DNA of 5,644 nt from Rhodospirillales bacterium (GTDB lineage: Bacteria; Pseudomonadota; Alphaproteobacteria; Rhodospirillales; Magnetospirillaceae), in the NCBI GenBank assembly GCA_030040955.1, contig JASHSH010000016.1:1-5644 (forward strand), in the 5' to 3' direction. The notes under the pieces were generated by a model. It searched no databases. It was not told the DNA's origin and worked only from the letters and a program-made list of their open reading frames with translations. Every line of letters starts with the position of its first letter. Position 1 is the first letter of the stretch. Below are positions 4,936-5,644 of this stretch, piece after piece. A program made the position numbers and the translations under genes.

Positions 4936-5436
4936 ATGCGGAAGGCGTTGGTCGCGGCCGCGATTGCGTGCCTGTGCTGGAGCGGGCCGGCCGCCGCTGG
5001 CTCGGCCTGCTTCGCCCCGGATGAGGCGAGCGCCGCCTATTTGCGCGCATTGCAGCAGGATTTCAATGTCGCCGCGCTGAGCTGCGCGACCGCCACGCCC
5101 GGCGAGCTGGTCGCCGACTACAACCGTTTCGTCGACCGGTTCGGCGATCTGCTGCGCGACAATGCCCGCGCGCTGCGCGAGCATTTCGCGCGCGCCGGCG
5201 GCGAGGTGCGGCTCGATTCCTGGATGACGCAAGTGGCCAACGCCTCGGCGATCCGGCTGGCATCCGACGCCGATTTCTGCCCGCGCACCGCGCGCAATCT
5301 CGAGATCGCCGTCACGATGGAGGTGGCGTCGCTGCTCGATCTCGCGGCCGCCGAAGGCGCCGGCGCTTCCTCCGTGCCGCTCTGCTCGGCCCGCAAGATG
5401 GCGGCGAGCCCGCCGCTGATCGCGCCGGTGGAATAG
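4936..5436 (+). CDS. Unrecognised small exported protein with four cysteines
   Basis: A 166-residue protein with a classic Sec signal peptide, MRKALVAAAIACLCWSGPAAA, probably cleaved after AAA at 19-21. The mature part is mostly predicted helix and contains cysteines at 25, 50, 115 and 150, which could form two disulfides in the periplasm. Other visible segments are a YLRALQQDFNVAALSC block (35-50), DYNRFVDRFGDLLRDN (61-76) and REHFARAGG (81-89). There is no lipobox, transmembrane segment or catalytic motif that I recognise. I recall similar unnamed secreted proteins in alphaproteobacteria but cannot assign a family. The ATG at 4936 was chosen because it directly precedes the signal peptide; the frame stays open to a TTG at 4840, which would bury the signal. 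A GGAG at 4919-4922 and a GGGG at 4924-4927 offer a modest ribosome site. The stop is 16 bases from that of the convergent OmpA-family gene. Confidence 0.75.
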   Translation: MRKALVAAAIACLCWSGPAAAGSACFAPDEASAAYLRALQQDFNVAALSCATATPGELVADYNRFVDRFGDLLRDNARALREHFARAGGEVRLDSWMTQVANASAIRLASDADFCPRTARNLEIAVTMEVASLLDLAAAEGAGASSVPLCSARKMAASPPLIAPVE

Positions 5437-5452
5437 AGCCGGCGATACCGGG

Positions 5453-5644
5453 TTACTGCGGAAGAACGATCTCGACGCGCCGGTTCTGCGGCTCGCGCAC
5501 GCCATCGGCCGTCGGCACCAGCGGCTCGGTCTTGCCCTTTCCGATCACGGTGATGCGGCCGGCATCGATGCCGAGCTGCACCAGGACCGCCTTCACCGCG
5601 TTCGCGCGGCGCAGCGACAGCGCCATGTTGTAGGCCTCGGTGCC
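5453..5644 (-). CDS. OmpA-family peptidoglycan-binding protein, C-terminal part
   Basis: The last 63 residues before the TAA stop (complement of 5453-5455) are visible; the rest lies beyond the right edge. The sequence includes NMALSLRRANAVKAVLVQLG, then ITVIGKGKTEPLVPTADG and the ending REPQNRRVEIVLPQ. This is the second half of an OmpA-like domain, which binds the diaminopimelate of peptidoglycan non-covalently and tethers outer-membrane proteins or lipoproteins to the wall. The Leu-Ser-x-Arg-Arg-Ala element and the final NRRVEI element are the family's most conserved parts, with the Arg contacting peptidoglycan. Whether the full protein has a beta-barrel, a lipoprotein anchor or a motor-type N-terminus cannot be seen. 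It is convergent with the small exported-protein gene. Confidence 0.92.
   Translation of the reverse strand, partial: GTEAYNMALSLRRANAVKAVLVQLGIDAGRITVIGKGKTEPLVPTADGVREPQNRRVEIVLPQ

Noticed and set aside
5439..5449. CCGG-loop-CCGG hairpin between the convergent stops as a bidirectional terminator
   Set aside because: The stem is only four pairs and no T-run follows on either side.

Overview
This is a high-GC (roughly two-thirds G+C) window from a Gram-negative bacterium, most likely an alphaproteobacterium and plausibly a sphingomonad. That placement rests on base composition and on the look of the OmpA, extensin-like and TPR proteins. It is inference, not a database result. I see no tRNA, rRNA, CRISPR array, insertion sequence or integrase.

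The left edge (1-974) holds a TPR-repeat protein gene in a damaged or duplicated arrangement. Bases 1-229 reappear at 659-887 (225 of 229 identical), and at 229/230 the sequence jumps from the gene's 3' part into its proline/alanine-rich N-terminal linker with a change of frame. The downstream copy runs in one frame to a stop at 972-974 but has no visible ATG or signal peptide. All four differences between the copies are synonymous third-position changes. Either this is an internal tandem duplication that broke the gene, or it is an assembly join at the end of a contig.

Bases 975-1228 are non-coding. They contain an AT-rich island with a sigma70-like promoter candidate, then nested inverted repeats at 1076-1188 that predict one long, bulged hairpin in the leader of the next gene. 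That gene (1229-1966, +) encodes a short, ATPase-only PhoH-family protein whose first ~47 codons use unusual codons.

On the minus strand, reading right to left, is a tightly overlapped operon. It starts with hldE (bifunctional heptose-phosphate kinase/adenylyltransferase, 4701-3238), followed by a uracil-DNA glycosylase-superfamily protein with four cysteines spaced as in the iron-sulfur family-4 enzymes (3241-2645). The last gene encodes an extensin-like lipoprotein with LAS-type (M15-like) zinc-peptidase motifs (2645-1953). The junctions are GTGA and TGATG overlaps, and the last gene overlaps the 3' end of the PhoH gene tail-to-tail by 14 bases. Two of the three products point to the cell envelope.

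The right part (4702-5644) has a divergent intergenic region, then an unrecognised small exported protein with four cysteines (4936-5436, +). It is convergent with the 3' end of an OmpA-family peptidoglycan-binding protein that continues beyond the window (5644-5453, -). The best leads are the TPR duplication and the structured PhoH leader; I do not see clear evidence for a new multi-gene system.
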